From an uncultured euryarchaeote (GTDB taxonomy: Archaea; Thermoplasmatota; Poseidoniia; Poseidoniales; Poseidoniaceae): a stretch of 15,183 nucleotides of DNA. Shown piece after piece: positions 7,558 through 15,079 of the stretch (within the stretch, counting starts at the first letter, position 1; each line of letters begins with the position of its first letter). The position numbers and the translations under genes were made by a program. The notes below the pieces were generated by a model. It saw only the letters and a list, made by a program, of their open reading frames with translations, had not been told where the DNA came from and did no database searches. The stretch is from contig CALCOP010000099.1 in assembly GCA_937897365.1 (NCBI GenBank), forward strand, positions 1 through 15,183, read 5' to 3'.

Positions 7558-7564
7558 TTTTAAA
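7558..7564. promoter_or_regulatory. TATA-like element between hydrolase and peroxidase genes
   Basis: TTTTAAA, nearly self-complementary, lies in the 58-bp divergent gap. Its centre is 27 nt before the peroxidase ATG, the spacing of an archaeal TATA box to a leaderless start. On the other strand it is about 32 nt before the hydrolase GTG, leaving room for that gene's ribosome-binding site. It could serve both genes. The call rests on composition and spacing only. Confidence 0.4.
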
Positions 7565-7587
7565 CCTACAAGCAAACAGCGGGAGGT

Positions 7588-8043
7588 ATGGTTAATCCAT
7601 TGGATGTAGAGATTAAAACAATGAACGGGGAGATGACAACACTGCGCTCACTCGGTGATTCAAACTGTGAGCATTGGATTGTCGTGAATGTTGCGAGCGC
7701 ATGTGGATTTACGAAGCAATATTCCGATTTACAAACAGCATCGATGGACGAAAAAGTGACCATAGTAGGTTTTCCATGCAATCAATTTGGTGGACAGGAA
7801 CCAGGTACACATGAGGAGATTTGTGATTTCACCGCCTCGAAATATGATGTGACTTTTCCTTTAATGGCAAAAATTGATGTCAAAGGCGAAAATCAAGACC
7901 CACTTTTCACTGAGCTATGCCAGTCAACCGGCGAAGATGGTCACACTGGCGATATACGCTGGAACTTTGAAAAGTTCCTTATTGAAAAAGATGGTTCTGT
8001 GAGTCGATTTTCCTCAAGAAATTTGCCTTCAGATATCCTGTAA
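7588..8043 (+). CDS. Glutathione peroxidase family protein (probably thioredoxin-dependent)
   Basis: A 151-residue thioredoxin-fold peroxidase that reduces hydrogen peroxide or lipid hydroperoxides. The signatures are VNVASACGFT at 33-42 with the peroxidatic Cys39 (a cysteine, not selenocysteine), GFPCNQFGGQEPG at 61-73 with Gln70, and RWNFEKFLI at 124-132 with Trp125 and Asn126, completing the Cys-Gln-Trp-Asn tetrad. Cys79 in EEICDF matches the resolving cysteine of yeast and plant enzymes that use thioredoxin. It is slightly short at the C-terminus but ends as the family does. A GGGAGGT motif touches the ATG, too close to act for this start, and the TATA-like box 27 nt upstream suggests a leaderless mRNA. 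Cytoplasmic. It converges on aspS with a 30-bp gap. Members are common in bacteria and eukaryotes and uncommon in archaea, so acquisition by transfer is plausible. Confidence 0.93.
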   Translation: MVNPLDVEIKTMNGEMTTLRSLGDSNCEHWIVVNVASACGFTKQYSDLQTASMDEKVTIVGFPCNQFGGQEPGTHEEICDFTASKYDVTFPLMAKIDVKGENQDPLFTELCQSTGEDGHTGDIRWNFEKFLIEKDGSVSRFSSRNLPSDIL

Positions 8044-8073
8044 AGTTGCAGAACACTTACACGTAATCTTGGC

Positions 8074-9480
8074 TCAGGGGCTGACGCGTTTTCGGTCACG
8101 GGGGAAAAGAACGGTTTCTCGGACATTTTTCGAACCTGTGAGTTTCATTAAAATCCGCTCAACGCCAAGCCCCCAACCTGCATGTGGGGGTACTCCATGG
8201 CGGAATCCTGCGACATAGAATTCAAATTCTTCTGGGTCTAATTCCATCTCTTTGAGATTTTCGATAAGGACATCAATTCGATGTTCACGTTGACCTCCAG
8301 ATGTCAACTCATCTCTGCCAAAGTTGAGGTCAAACCCTCGACTCAGTTGTCGTCCAGTGCTCCCGTCCTCACCTTCTACATGGTGAATGTAAAACGGTTT
8401 GAGGTCCATTGGCCAGCGAGGCAGGAAATAGAATTGAGGCAAATCTTCGGCTAAAAGGTCGGAGTTTTCAGCATCGATATCGTCACCCCATTCGATTTTT
8501 CCACCTTTGCGTTGTATGGTTTCAATCGCATCACAATACGACAACCGTGGGAAGGGCAATTCAGGAACGATAACCTCAACTGGTTCTTCATCTTGTGTGG
8601 CTCTGTATGCATTGATTGTTCCAATGAATTTTTGAGACTCTGGATCTTCTGCAACAGATTTCCACATATGGTGAATCATTCGTTCAAGTACCCCCATGAC
8701 ATCATCATCGTTTGCCCAAGAGCATTCGATATCGAACGAGATGAACTCATTCAAATGGCGATACGTGTCGTGTTTTTCTGCTCGAAAAGCTGGTCCGATT
8801 TCAAAGACCCTTTCAAGCCCTCCCGACATACAAAGTTGTTTGAAAAGCTGCGGCGATTGGTTGAGGAATGCAGGTGTGTCAAAATACATCATCGGAAAGA
8901 GGTCAGTACCCCCTTCAGTAGCAGTTGCGACAATCTTGGGCGTGTGTGTTTCAAAGAATCCTTCATTGATGAGGGCTTCTCGACCATACTGCAAAATTTT
9001 CCCACGTAGGTGGAACATTGCATTAACATGTGCTCGGCGTAGATCGAGGAATCTGTTATCCAGCCGAGTATCAAGAGCAACATTCACAGTATCGGTGATC
9101 CCAAGAGGTAGAGGCGCAACCGCACGTGAAATGAGGTTGACCGATGATGCGATTACTTCGTATGCTGGAGGGGGTGTAGGTTCACCGTCCTTTACTTTCG
9201 GAGGTCTCTTTTCTGAAACAGTGCCAGTAAACTGAAGAGTCGACTCGCGAGTCATTCTTTGAACCATGTCCAAAGCTTCCTCCCCAACATTGTCACTCTT
9301 GAGGAAAATCTGTGTTGTCCCGGTTCCGTCACGCAAGTCAACAAAACAGATGGCTCCCTTGCCACGGTTTGCCTCCATGAATCCAGATACAGTGACTTTT
9401 TGCCCAATTAAATCTGCGCCTTTCGTTTGAATTTCGCCCAGTGTGTGCGTGCGGTATGCGGTCGGTACCCAAGTGGTCAT
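8074..9480 (-). CDS. aspS: Aspartyl-tRNA synthetase, archaeal/eukaryotic type
   Basis: A class II synthetase that charges tRNA-Asp. Counting from the ATG at 9480 (468 residues), an OB-fold anticodon-binding domain spans about 27-115, followed by RLDNRFLDLRR (139-149), the flipping-loop region TATEGGTDLFPM (186-197), QSPQLFKQ (208-215), motif 2 FRAEKHDTYRHLNEF (232-246), SGGQREHR (394-401) and motif 3 GWGLGVERI (435-443). There is no bacterial GAD insertion, so it is the short archaeal form. Close to the anticodon-recognition site, the position of Thermococcus Trp26 appears to be Glu36, and a Pro-rich insertion lies at about 91-106. Tyr9-Arg10-Thr11-His12 matches the usual N-terminus (YRTH), so the ATG at 9480 is favoured. 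An ATG at 9507 would add 9 residues. No ribosome-binding site precedes either. Confidence 0.95.
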   Translation of the reverse strand: MTTWVPTAYRTHTLGEIQTKGADLIGQKVTVSGFMEANRGKGAICFVDLRDGTGTTQIFLKSDNVGEEALDMVQRMTRESTLQFTGTVSEKRPPKVKDGEPTPPPAYEVIASSVNLISRAVAPLPLGITDTVNVALDTRLDNRFLDLRRAHVNAMFHLRGKILQYGREALINEGFFETHTPKIVATATEGGTDLFPMMYFDTPAFLNQSPQLFKQLCMSGGLERVFEIGPAFRAEKHDTYRHLNEFISFDIECSWANDDDVMGVLERMIHHMWKSVAEDPESQKFIGTINAYRATQDEEPVEVIVPELPFPRLSYCDAIETIQRKGGKIEWGDDIDAENSDLLAEDLPQFYFLPRWPMDLKPFYIHHVEGEDGSTGRQLSRGFDLNFGRDELTSGGQREHRIDVLIENLKEMELDPEEFEFYVAGFRHGVPPHAGWGLGVERILMKLTGSKNVRETVLFPRDRKRVSP

Positions 9481-9506
9481 GGTGGTAGGGGGTAGTGTCA
9501 AGAACA

Positions 9507-9563
9507 TCAACCATTCGTATCATCCATGTCGATTTCAAAAACCACAATTGCGTATTTTCCCAT
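9507..9563 (-). other. 18-codon open frame upstream of aspS, possible leader peptide
   Basis: An ATG at 9563 opens a short frame reading MGKYAIVVFEIDMDDTNG, then TGA. Its stop shares a base with a possible aspS start (TGATG at 9507). AAAAGGA lies 7-8 nt before the ATG. It could be a translated leader, the remnant of a broken gene, or chance. I see no homology clue and give it low confidence. Confidence 0.2.
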
Positions 9564-9605
9564 TATTTATTCCTTTTGAGAATTATCGGGTTGGCAATTA
9601 GGCGG

Positions 9606-9617
9606 TTTATTCATATA
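9606..9617 (+). promoter_or_regulatory. Candidate archaeal TATA box for metK
   Basis: TTTATTCATATA lies in the 159-bp aspS-metK gap. The TTCATATA part is centred 26 nt before the metK ATG, the expected distance for a transcript that begins at the start codon. No Shine-Dalgarno motif lies before the ATG, which fits a leaderless mRNA. Confidence 0.55.
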
Positions 9618-9639
9618 GGCGTGGATTGGCGCCCACATC

Positions 9640-10878
9640 ATGAACGGTGACTTATTTTCATCCGAATCCGTAACCCGCGGCCACCCTGACAAATTGTGTG
9701 ATACCATCTCTGATGCCATCGTTGATGCGTGTCTCGCAATCGATGAGAACGCTCGAGTTGCAGTCGAAACCTGTGTCAAAGGAAAAGAAGAATTGGGGCT
9801 GATTGTTTTGGCAGGTGAAGTCTCACTAAGCGGTCCTGCACCTGATTATGAGGCAGTTGCACGAAAAGCAGCTGCCGATGTCGGTTACACATCCCACTCT
9901 ATCGGAATGGACGCAACATCCGAGACATTCACTGAAGTTCAAGTCCACATCACGACCCAATCTTCGTTTATCGCCCAAGGTGTCAACAAAGACATTCTCT
10001 CGCAAGGCGCTGGTGACCAAGGATTGATGTTTGGTTATGCGTGCACTGAAACCGAAGATTTCTCGGACTTAAAGGGACGATATTTTCCGCTCGCAGCAGC
10101 ACTTTCACAACGACTCACTCGACGACTTACCGCTGTTCGGGAACAAGGTATTCTCCCTTGGGCGCGCCCAGACGGAAAATCTCAAGTTACTGTTGAATAC
10201 GATGAAGAAGGCAATGCAGCAAGAGTGCATACTGTGATTATTGCGATTCAGCACGACAAAGATCTGAAAGACAAATTCAATGGTTCTGAAGATGAAGAAC
10301 TCGCATATGTAAATCAACAGATCAAAGAACACGTTGTTGAGCCTGTCATTCCTGCTGAATTACGCAAAGAAGATTATTCGCTTGTTGTAAACGGAACTGG
10401 AAGGTTTGCAGACCCGGGAGGCCCTTATGCAGATGCAGGGTTAACTGGTCGGAAAATAATTGTCGATACTTACGGCGGTATGGGTCGTCACGGTGGAGGG
10501 GCTTTTTCTGGAAAAGACCCGTCGAAGGTTGACCGTTCTGCTGCGTATGCTTCACGTTGGGCAGCAAAGCATGTTGTCGCTGCTGGTCTCGCAAGTCGGT
10601 GTGAGATACAATTAGCCTATGTCATCGGAATTGCAGAACCAGTGAGCGTCCGTGTTGAGACCTTTGGTACCTCTGACTTGTCAGAACGTGATTTGGCGGA
10701 CAAGGTCAAGTCGACCTTTGACTTCAGACCTGGAGCCATTGCTCGCGACCTCGATCTCTTGAAACCCATTTACTCCGTAACTGCTTCCGGTGGTCATTTT
10801 GGCCGAATACCCGGCGAAGATGGAACCTTCCCGTGGGAACGAATCGACCAAGAACGCATCCGTTCTTTGCGAAACTGA
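9640..10878 (+). CDS. metK: S-adenosylmethionine synthetase, bacterial/eukaryotic type
   Basis: This enzyme makes S-adenosylmethionine from methionine and ATP. The 412 residues cover the family's three-domain length. The signatures are GHPDKLCDTISDA at 14-26, GAGDQGLMFGYA at 123-134, GGPYADAGLTGRK at 260-272, and the phosphate-binding GGGAFSGKDPSKVDRSAAY at 285-303 with its two lysines. These belong to the bacterial/eukaryotic MetK family, not to the divergent archaeal MAT family that most archaea use. The start is fixed by the SSESVTRGHPDK context a few residues in and by a TATA-like box 26 nt upstream. No partner gene is adjacent; the surface protein follows 72 bp later behind a small hairpin. 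The archaeal-type AspRS next door makes a transferred or replaced metK the simplest reading. Confidence 0.96.
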   Translation: MNGDLFSSESVTRGHPDKLCDTISDAIVDACLAIDENARVAVETCVKGKEELGLIVLAGEVSLSGPAPDYEAVARKAAADVGYTSHSIGMDATSETFTEVQVHITTQSSFIAQGVNKDILSQGAGDQGLMFGYACTETEDFSDLKGRYFPLAAALSQRLTRRLTAVREQGILPWARPDGKSQVTVEYDEEGNAARVHTVIIAIQHDKDLKDKFNGSEDEELAYVNQQIKEHVVEPVIPAELRKEDYSLVVNGTGRFADPGGPYADAGLTGRKIIVDTYGGMGRHGGGAFSGKDPSKVDRSAAYASRWAAKHVVAAGLASRCEIQLAYVIGIAEPVSVRVETFGTSDLSERDLADKVKSTFDFRPGAIARDLDLLKPIYSVTASGGHFGRIPGEDGTFPWERIDQERIRSLRN

Positions 10879-10894
10879 AAAAGCCAATATTTGA

Positions 10895-10909
10895 CGGCCC
10901 GTAGGGCCG
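10895..10909. terminator. Short GC-rich hairpin after metK
   Basis: CGGCCC, loop GTA, GGGCCG: a perfect 6-bp stem 17 nt after the metK stop. No T-run follows, so it is not a standard intrinsic terminator. It may mark the 3' end of the mRNA or be an RNA-stability element between metK and the surface-protein gene. Confidence 0.35.
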
Positions 10910-10950
10910 ATTCACTCAAGTGTTAGGTGTCAGTGGCTTGACTTGGTCTT

Positions 10951-13900
10951 ATGTCGTCTCGCCCAGTTCGTGCCGTCGCCTTCGTACTCGTGCTGTTGTT
11001 CGCCAGCATGTCGCCACTCGCACTCCATGCACGTGCACATCAGAGTATTCTCTTGTCCACAGATACATCCCACATTATGCTGATGGGAGGAGATTCGGGT
11101 AACATTACTTTGAACATTGAAAACAATGCATCGGCAATTGAAACATACAATATTTCAGTGGATACAACAGGGCTGTCAGCAGTTTGGGAGGTCATACCAA
11201 GCGAAGAAAACGTCGAGAATGTGTTCCCTACTTGGTCGAAAAACACTACAATTATTGTTCGTCTTGATGAAGGTGCCTTACCTTCCGATAGCGGTTCGTT
11301 TGACATTATCGTCACCGAACCGGACCAGAATTTCAGTAGCTCGATTACAGTGTATGTGTCGGTAAGCCCCTCCTATTTGCCATCTCTCAATCTCTCGCCA
11401 ATGGGTGGGTCTTTGACTGTGATGGATTCTGGAACAAACGCTACTTTTTCCATCGAGGTTGAAAACTTAGGTTCTGTTGAAGACACACTCCTTCTGGACG
11501 TTGAATACGAGCCTGATTTGGCTGCATGGTGGGCAAACTACAGCAACAGCACGAATAATAACTCAGGTAACAGCACTGGAAACAATTCCGGTAACAACAG
11601 TGGTAACAACACGGGCAACAACACCGGCAACAACACCGGCAACAACACAGGAAACAACACCGGCAACAACACCGGCAACAACACTGGAAACAACACTGGC
11701 AACAACACCGGCAACAATACGAGTAATTCGACAAATCTGTCGTCCGTCGAAAATGTGTTGATGTTTGGAAACAGTTACACTTCATTCAATTCCCTGCATA
11801 CGTTACTTGAATCACTCGGAGTCACAAATGCTGACGCTCTTACAGGCGGGGGGAAAACCTTGGCTGGGCATTGGAATGACGTGAATTCAACCCATGTTTC
11901 AAATTCGACTTTACGTGATCCGAACATCGATTGGGACTATGTTATTCTTCAAGATCAAAGCCAGATTCCTGGCTTTTATCGAACCAATGCCGACTGGATT
12001 GCGAGTAAAAATGCCGCAATCAATTTGGCAGATGCAACCGAAGACGAAGGTGGAGAATCGATTTTGATGATGACCTGGGGTCGAAGAAATGGCGACCCGA
12101 TGAACCCAACTTTGTATTCTAATTTCTCAGTTATGCAGGATCGTCTTGAATCCGGATATATGGATTATCACAGCAACATTACGAATGCAGGCCACACTGT
12201 CTGGATGGCCCCAGTCGGACTTGCTTTCGCTCATATTCATGACAATGTTGTCGCATCAGGTCTGAACGCTTCATTGACTGGTAATACCTTTTACGACCTT
12301 TACAACGCAGATGGTAGCCATCCATCACTCGCCGGAAGTTACCTTGCAGCATGTGTCCTCTATGCAACCATGACTGGTGAAACACCAGTCGGCTCAAACG
12401 ATTCAGTTTCCCTCAGCGCCTCGCTCAAACTTGAATTGCAACAGGCCGCAGCAGCAACCGTGTTTAACGAAACATCACACCTTTCCTACCCTTGGGAAGT
12501 TTCGAGTGTCACTACATCCAGTATGATGTTGTCCTCGACACGTGGTTTAGGTGGAGGAATCCCGGCTGGTTGGAATGTTCAATGGGTTGACGACGAGTTT
12601 ACAAACATGGCAGCAGGCTCTTCACAAACAGCATCACTGCACATTTCAGTTCCAAGCAACGCTGCTCCAGATTACTACGGCTTCAGACTCTTTAGCGCTT
12701 CAACGGGAGGGAACACCTCGACTTCGACAATGCTCGTGGTTCACGTTGACGAACAACATAACTTGAGTCTGGCTTTCCTTGACCAGAATGCGTTATTTAT
12801 CCCCGGTCAATCAACAAATACATCTGTTCAAATTTCTAATTTAGGTAATGCGGTCGTTGATTACGATTGGTCTTTAACTGTCGTTAACGGACCTTGCAAT
12901 GCCGCTTTGATTACTGCAACATCGCCTTCAGTGGCTCCTAATGACGTCCTCGATGTTGGCGTTCAAGTATCGGTCAACGACGAAGCCACAAAATCGGATA
13001 CCTGTTCACTTCAAATGAATGGCATCGGTAATTCCGCATCTGAACAGCACTCAACTCCTCCATTTGATTTCACGATTGAAGTCGATGAGCGAGTCTCCTT
13101 TTCACTCCTTTCACCACTTGGCGACCTTGTTCTTACTCCCGGGACGCCAATTTCATACGAAATGCGAATCCAAAACAACGGAAGTGAAACAGTCACATTT
13201 TATCTTGATGTTGATTCTACAAGTGGTTTGAGTACGACATTAGACTCATCTTCCAGTGTTATCGTTCCAGCAGGTGACGTCGGGGTTTGGGCACTCTCCT
13301 CGGATGCGGACGCAGGTGAATTGGGGCTTATGTCCCAATCCTTTTCGGTATCCTATGGAGGCCTTACTGTAGAGGAATCTGTAACTCTTGAGGTTTTAGG
13401 TGTCCACTCAGTTGCTCTTTCAGGCCCTCTTGATGGGAGAATACTTGTTCGACCAGGGGAGACTGTTATCACTTCGTTTACGCTTGAAAATACTGGGACT
13501 TCAAACCTCTCACTTGTTGCAAGTCTTCTTGGATTGCCTGCAGGTGCTGTAGCTACATTAAGCCACACATCAGTTGAACTTACAATCGGTGAGAGTGTTG
13601 TATTGAACATCTCGCTAACCATTGCTTCCTCCTCTGCATCCGGTACTCATTCTCTGACCTTTGCCTACGGAAGCTCTGATGCATCAGTCGAGTTGCCACT
13701 TTCATTGCAGATTCAGGACCGAATTGCCGTTTTACTGAGTTCGACAGGCAATCGAATCGTTGCCGGTCCAAGTTCAAATACAATCTTTTCCTTTGATGCC
13801 ACTAATCTTGGCACTGCTTCGGATACACTCCATTTGAGTCTCTCGACCAATGGTGCATCTGATTGGTTTAGTTTCGAATTGGCTTCAACTTCTCTCTTCT

Positions 13901-15078
13901 TAGATGCCGGTCAATCTTCAACTGTAACTCTGACCATCAGAGAAATTTCCCAAGGCGCACCAAGTAGCGGAATTCAAGTGAGTCTTCACGCCCATTCAGC
14001 GAGCGACGAATCGATAAGTTCCCACATCAACCTGTCTGTCGAGTCATCTGTGGCTGGAGCCGAAATCGAAGTACTTTCAGATGATGATTCAGCCAAACCA
14101 AACGGAGTAATCTATGGTACTGTCGTCGTAACCAATACAGGAACGGGTTCCGATCAATTGCTCTTGAGCACGGTTGGTCTGGACTGCGGGATATCAACAA
14201 TTCTATCACTTGAGGCAGGTGAGCCTTCCGCTGCTATACCTTGGTCGTGTACTCTTCCATCAGACGCGGAAGCGGGATATTCAGAATTAAAGTTTAGAGT
14301 GACCAGTTCATCTCGGACTTCTTTCTCTGCTTCAAGCAGCGAAATCTATACCGTTGAGCCTGTCTGGGAAGATTCGGGTGTGTTGCAAGTGTCCTTCGCA
14401 GAATCATCGCTTTCCCTCCCCTCATCAGGAGGCTCAACTGTTATGGTTTCAGTCACCAATCTTGCGAATGCTCAGGTGACTGGTTTACTGTCGCTTGATG
14501 GAATGGGTGTTGGATTATTTGACCCTGATTGGGTACGCTATTCAGATAATACATCGACGAACGAATTTACACTCACTCCTGGGTCTACCGTTGAGTATTC
14601 ATTGACGCTGATGTCGTTGGTCTCAACATCTGAATCTGCACTGTTGACTGTTCGGGCCTCCTATCAAATTGGTGATACAAGTTCCTCGGAAATCTCCAAT
14701 CAACTCAATGTTGAGATTGAAGGGCCGGAACTCCCACCCAACGGCGTCCGGCTTCCTCTTGGAATGAAACTCTCTCAATCCGATTCGTTGAATGCTCTTT
14801 TCGGAGGATGGGGGGTTGCAATTCTGCTTCTTGGTGTCTTGTATCTGAAGCGAAATAAGAACTCAAATTCCCTTGTTGAAGATGATGAGGAAGAAGAAAT
14901 CGAGGCTGAACCGGAGCCTGAAAAAGAAACTCCTCTCGGGTTTAACGAATGCCGAATGGATGAAGGCAAGGTGACGTGTCCTTCATGTGAATCTCGTCTT
15001 GGCGTGCCCCGAGGTAGTGAAGCACCGTTCCGTTTCACGTGTCCTAAGTGTACGACGATGATTCGAGTTGTTGAATGA
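10951..15078 (+). CDS. Giant surface protein: Ig-like repeats, nested SGNH hydrolase, TM anchor, zinc ribbon
   Basis: A 1375-residue membrane-anchored surface protein. Residues 1-31 form a signal peptide (Arg-rich start, hydrophobic core, LHARA before the likely cleavage site). An Ig-like domain of the CARDB/NEW3 kind follows (33-142). Residues 143-195 look like the first half of a second one. Then come a 13-unit Asn-Gly-rich linker (206-257) and an SGNH/GDSL-type hydrolase (about 268-510) with FGNSYT (Ser275), ILQDQSQ (332-338) and DGSHPS (Asp454, His457). Residues 535-600 look like the second half of the interrupted domain. Six more Ig-like domains follow, beginning near 602, 714, 818, 924, 1034 and 1142. 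A membrane helix (1284-1299) is followed by KRNK, an acidic linker (1310-1326) and a zinc ribbon (Cys1343, 1346, 1364, 1367), probably cytoplasmic. The substrate is unknown; deacetylation or ester hydrolysis of surface glycans is an inference. No ribosome-binding site precedes the ATG. Confidence 0.88.
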   Translation: MSSRPVRAVAFVLVLLFASMSPLALHARAHQSILLSTDTSHIMLMGGDSGNITLNIENNASAIETYNISVDTTGLSAVWEVIPSEENVENVFPTWSKNTTIIVRLDEGALPSDSGSFDIIVTEPDQNFSSSITVYVSVSPSYLPSLNLSPMGGSLTVMDSGTNATFSIEVENLGSVEDTLLLDVEYEPDLAAWWANYSNSTNNNSGNSTGNNSGNNSGNNTGNNTGNNTGNNTGNNTGNNTGNNTGNNTGNNTGNNTSNSTNLSSVENVLMFGNSYTSFNSLHTLLESLGVTNADALTGGGKTLAGHWNDVNSTHVSNSTLRDPNIDWDYVILQDQSQIPGFYRTNADWIASKNAAINLADATEDEGGESILMMTWGRRNGDPMNPTLYSNFSVMQDRLESGYMDYHSNITNAGHTVWMAPVGLAFAHIHDNVVASGLNASLTGNTFYDLYNADGSHPSLAGSYLAACVLYATMTGETPVGSNDSVSLSASLKLELQQAAAATVFNETSHLSYPWEVSSVTTSSMMLSSTRGLGGGIPAGWNVQWVDDEFTNMAAGSSQTASLHISVPSNAAPDYYGFRLFSASTGGNTSTSTMLVVHVDEQHNLSLAFLDQNALFIPGQSTNTSVQISNLGNAVVDYDWSLTVVNGPCNAALITATSPSVAPNDVLDVGVQVSVNDEATKSDTCSLQMNGIGNSASEQHSTPPFDFTIEVDERVSFSLLSPLGDLVLTPGTPISYEMRIQNNGSETVTFYLDVDSTSGLSTTLDSSSSVIVPAGDVGVWALSSDADAGELGLMSQSFSVSYGGLTVEESVTLEVLGVHSVALSGPLDGRILVRPGETVITSFTLENTGTSNLSLVASLLGLPAGAVATLSHTSVELTIGESVVLNISLTIASSSASGTHSLTFAYGSSDASVELPLSLQIQDRIAVLLSSTGNRIVAGPSSNTIFSFDATNLGTASDTLHLSLSTNGASDWFSFELASTSLFLDAGQSSTVTLTIREISQGAPSSGIQVSLHAHSASDESISSHINLSVESSVAGAEIEVLSDDDSAKPNGVIYGTVVVTNTGTGSDQLLLSTVGLDCGISTILSLEAGEPSAAIPWSCTLPSDAEAGYSELKFRVTSSSRTSFSASSSEIYTVEPVWEDSGVLQVSFAESSLSLPSSGGSTVMVSVTNLANAQVTGLLSLDGMGVGLFDPDWVRYSDNTSTNEFTLTPGSTVEYSLTLMSLVSTSESALLTVRASYQIGDTSSSEISNQLNVEIEGPELPPNGVRLPLGMKLSQSDSLNALFGGWGVAILLLGVLYLKRNKNSNSLVEDDEEEEIEAEPEPEKETPLGFNECRMDEGKVTCPSCESRLGVPRGSEAPFRFTCPKCTTMIRVVE
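11566..11721 (+). repeat. 12-bp minisatellite, 13 units, coding for Gly-Asn-Asn-Thr/Ser
   Basis: Thirteen in-frame 12-bp units (typical unit GGCAACAACACC) encode GNST, GNNS twice, then GNNT ten times. Each unit holds one N-x-S/T glycosylation sequon. Units in the 5' part are more diverged, while the middle ones are almost identical, which suggests recent expansion by slippage. Flanking Asn/Ser/Thr-rich codons (NYSNSTNNNS before, SNSTNLSS after) extend the linker. It joins the half Ig-like domain to the SGNH domain of the surface protein. Confidence 0.95.
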
Positions 15079-15079
15079 T

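Noticed and set aside
8512..9235. Two plus-strand open frames of 165 and 179 codons
   Set aside because: Both lie entirely antisense to aspS, whose motifs cover this stretch, and show no recognisable domain.
9338..9547. Minus-strand 69-codon frame across the aspS start
   Set aside because: It is out of phase with aspS and overlaps its OB-fold coding region. His/Arg-rich composition suggests a shadow frame.
10920..11102. Alternative plus-strand frame starting at 10920 before the surface protein
   Set aside because: It is a 60-codon frame in another phase overlapping the signal peptide. The 10951 frame has the proper signal sequence and a long domain-rich continuation.
11566..11721. Repeat array as a possible CRISPR
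   Set aside because: The units are contiguous, 12 bp long, in frame with the coding sequence and without spacers.
11441..11785. Cysteine-rich open frame on the minus strand (CCCRCC-type repeats)
   Set aside because: It is the antisense reading of the Gly-Asn-Asn-Thr minisatellite. The plus frame continues through a 1375-residue protein with recognisable domains.
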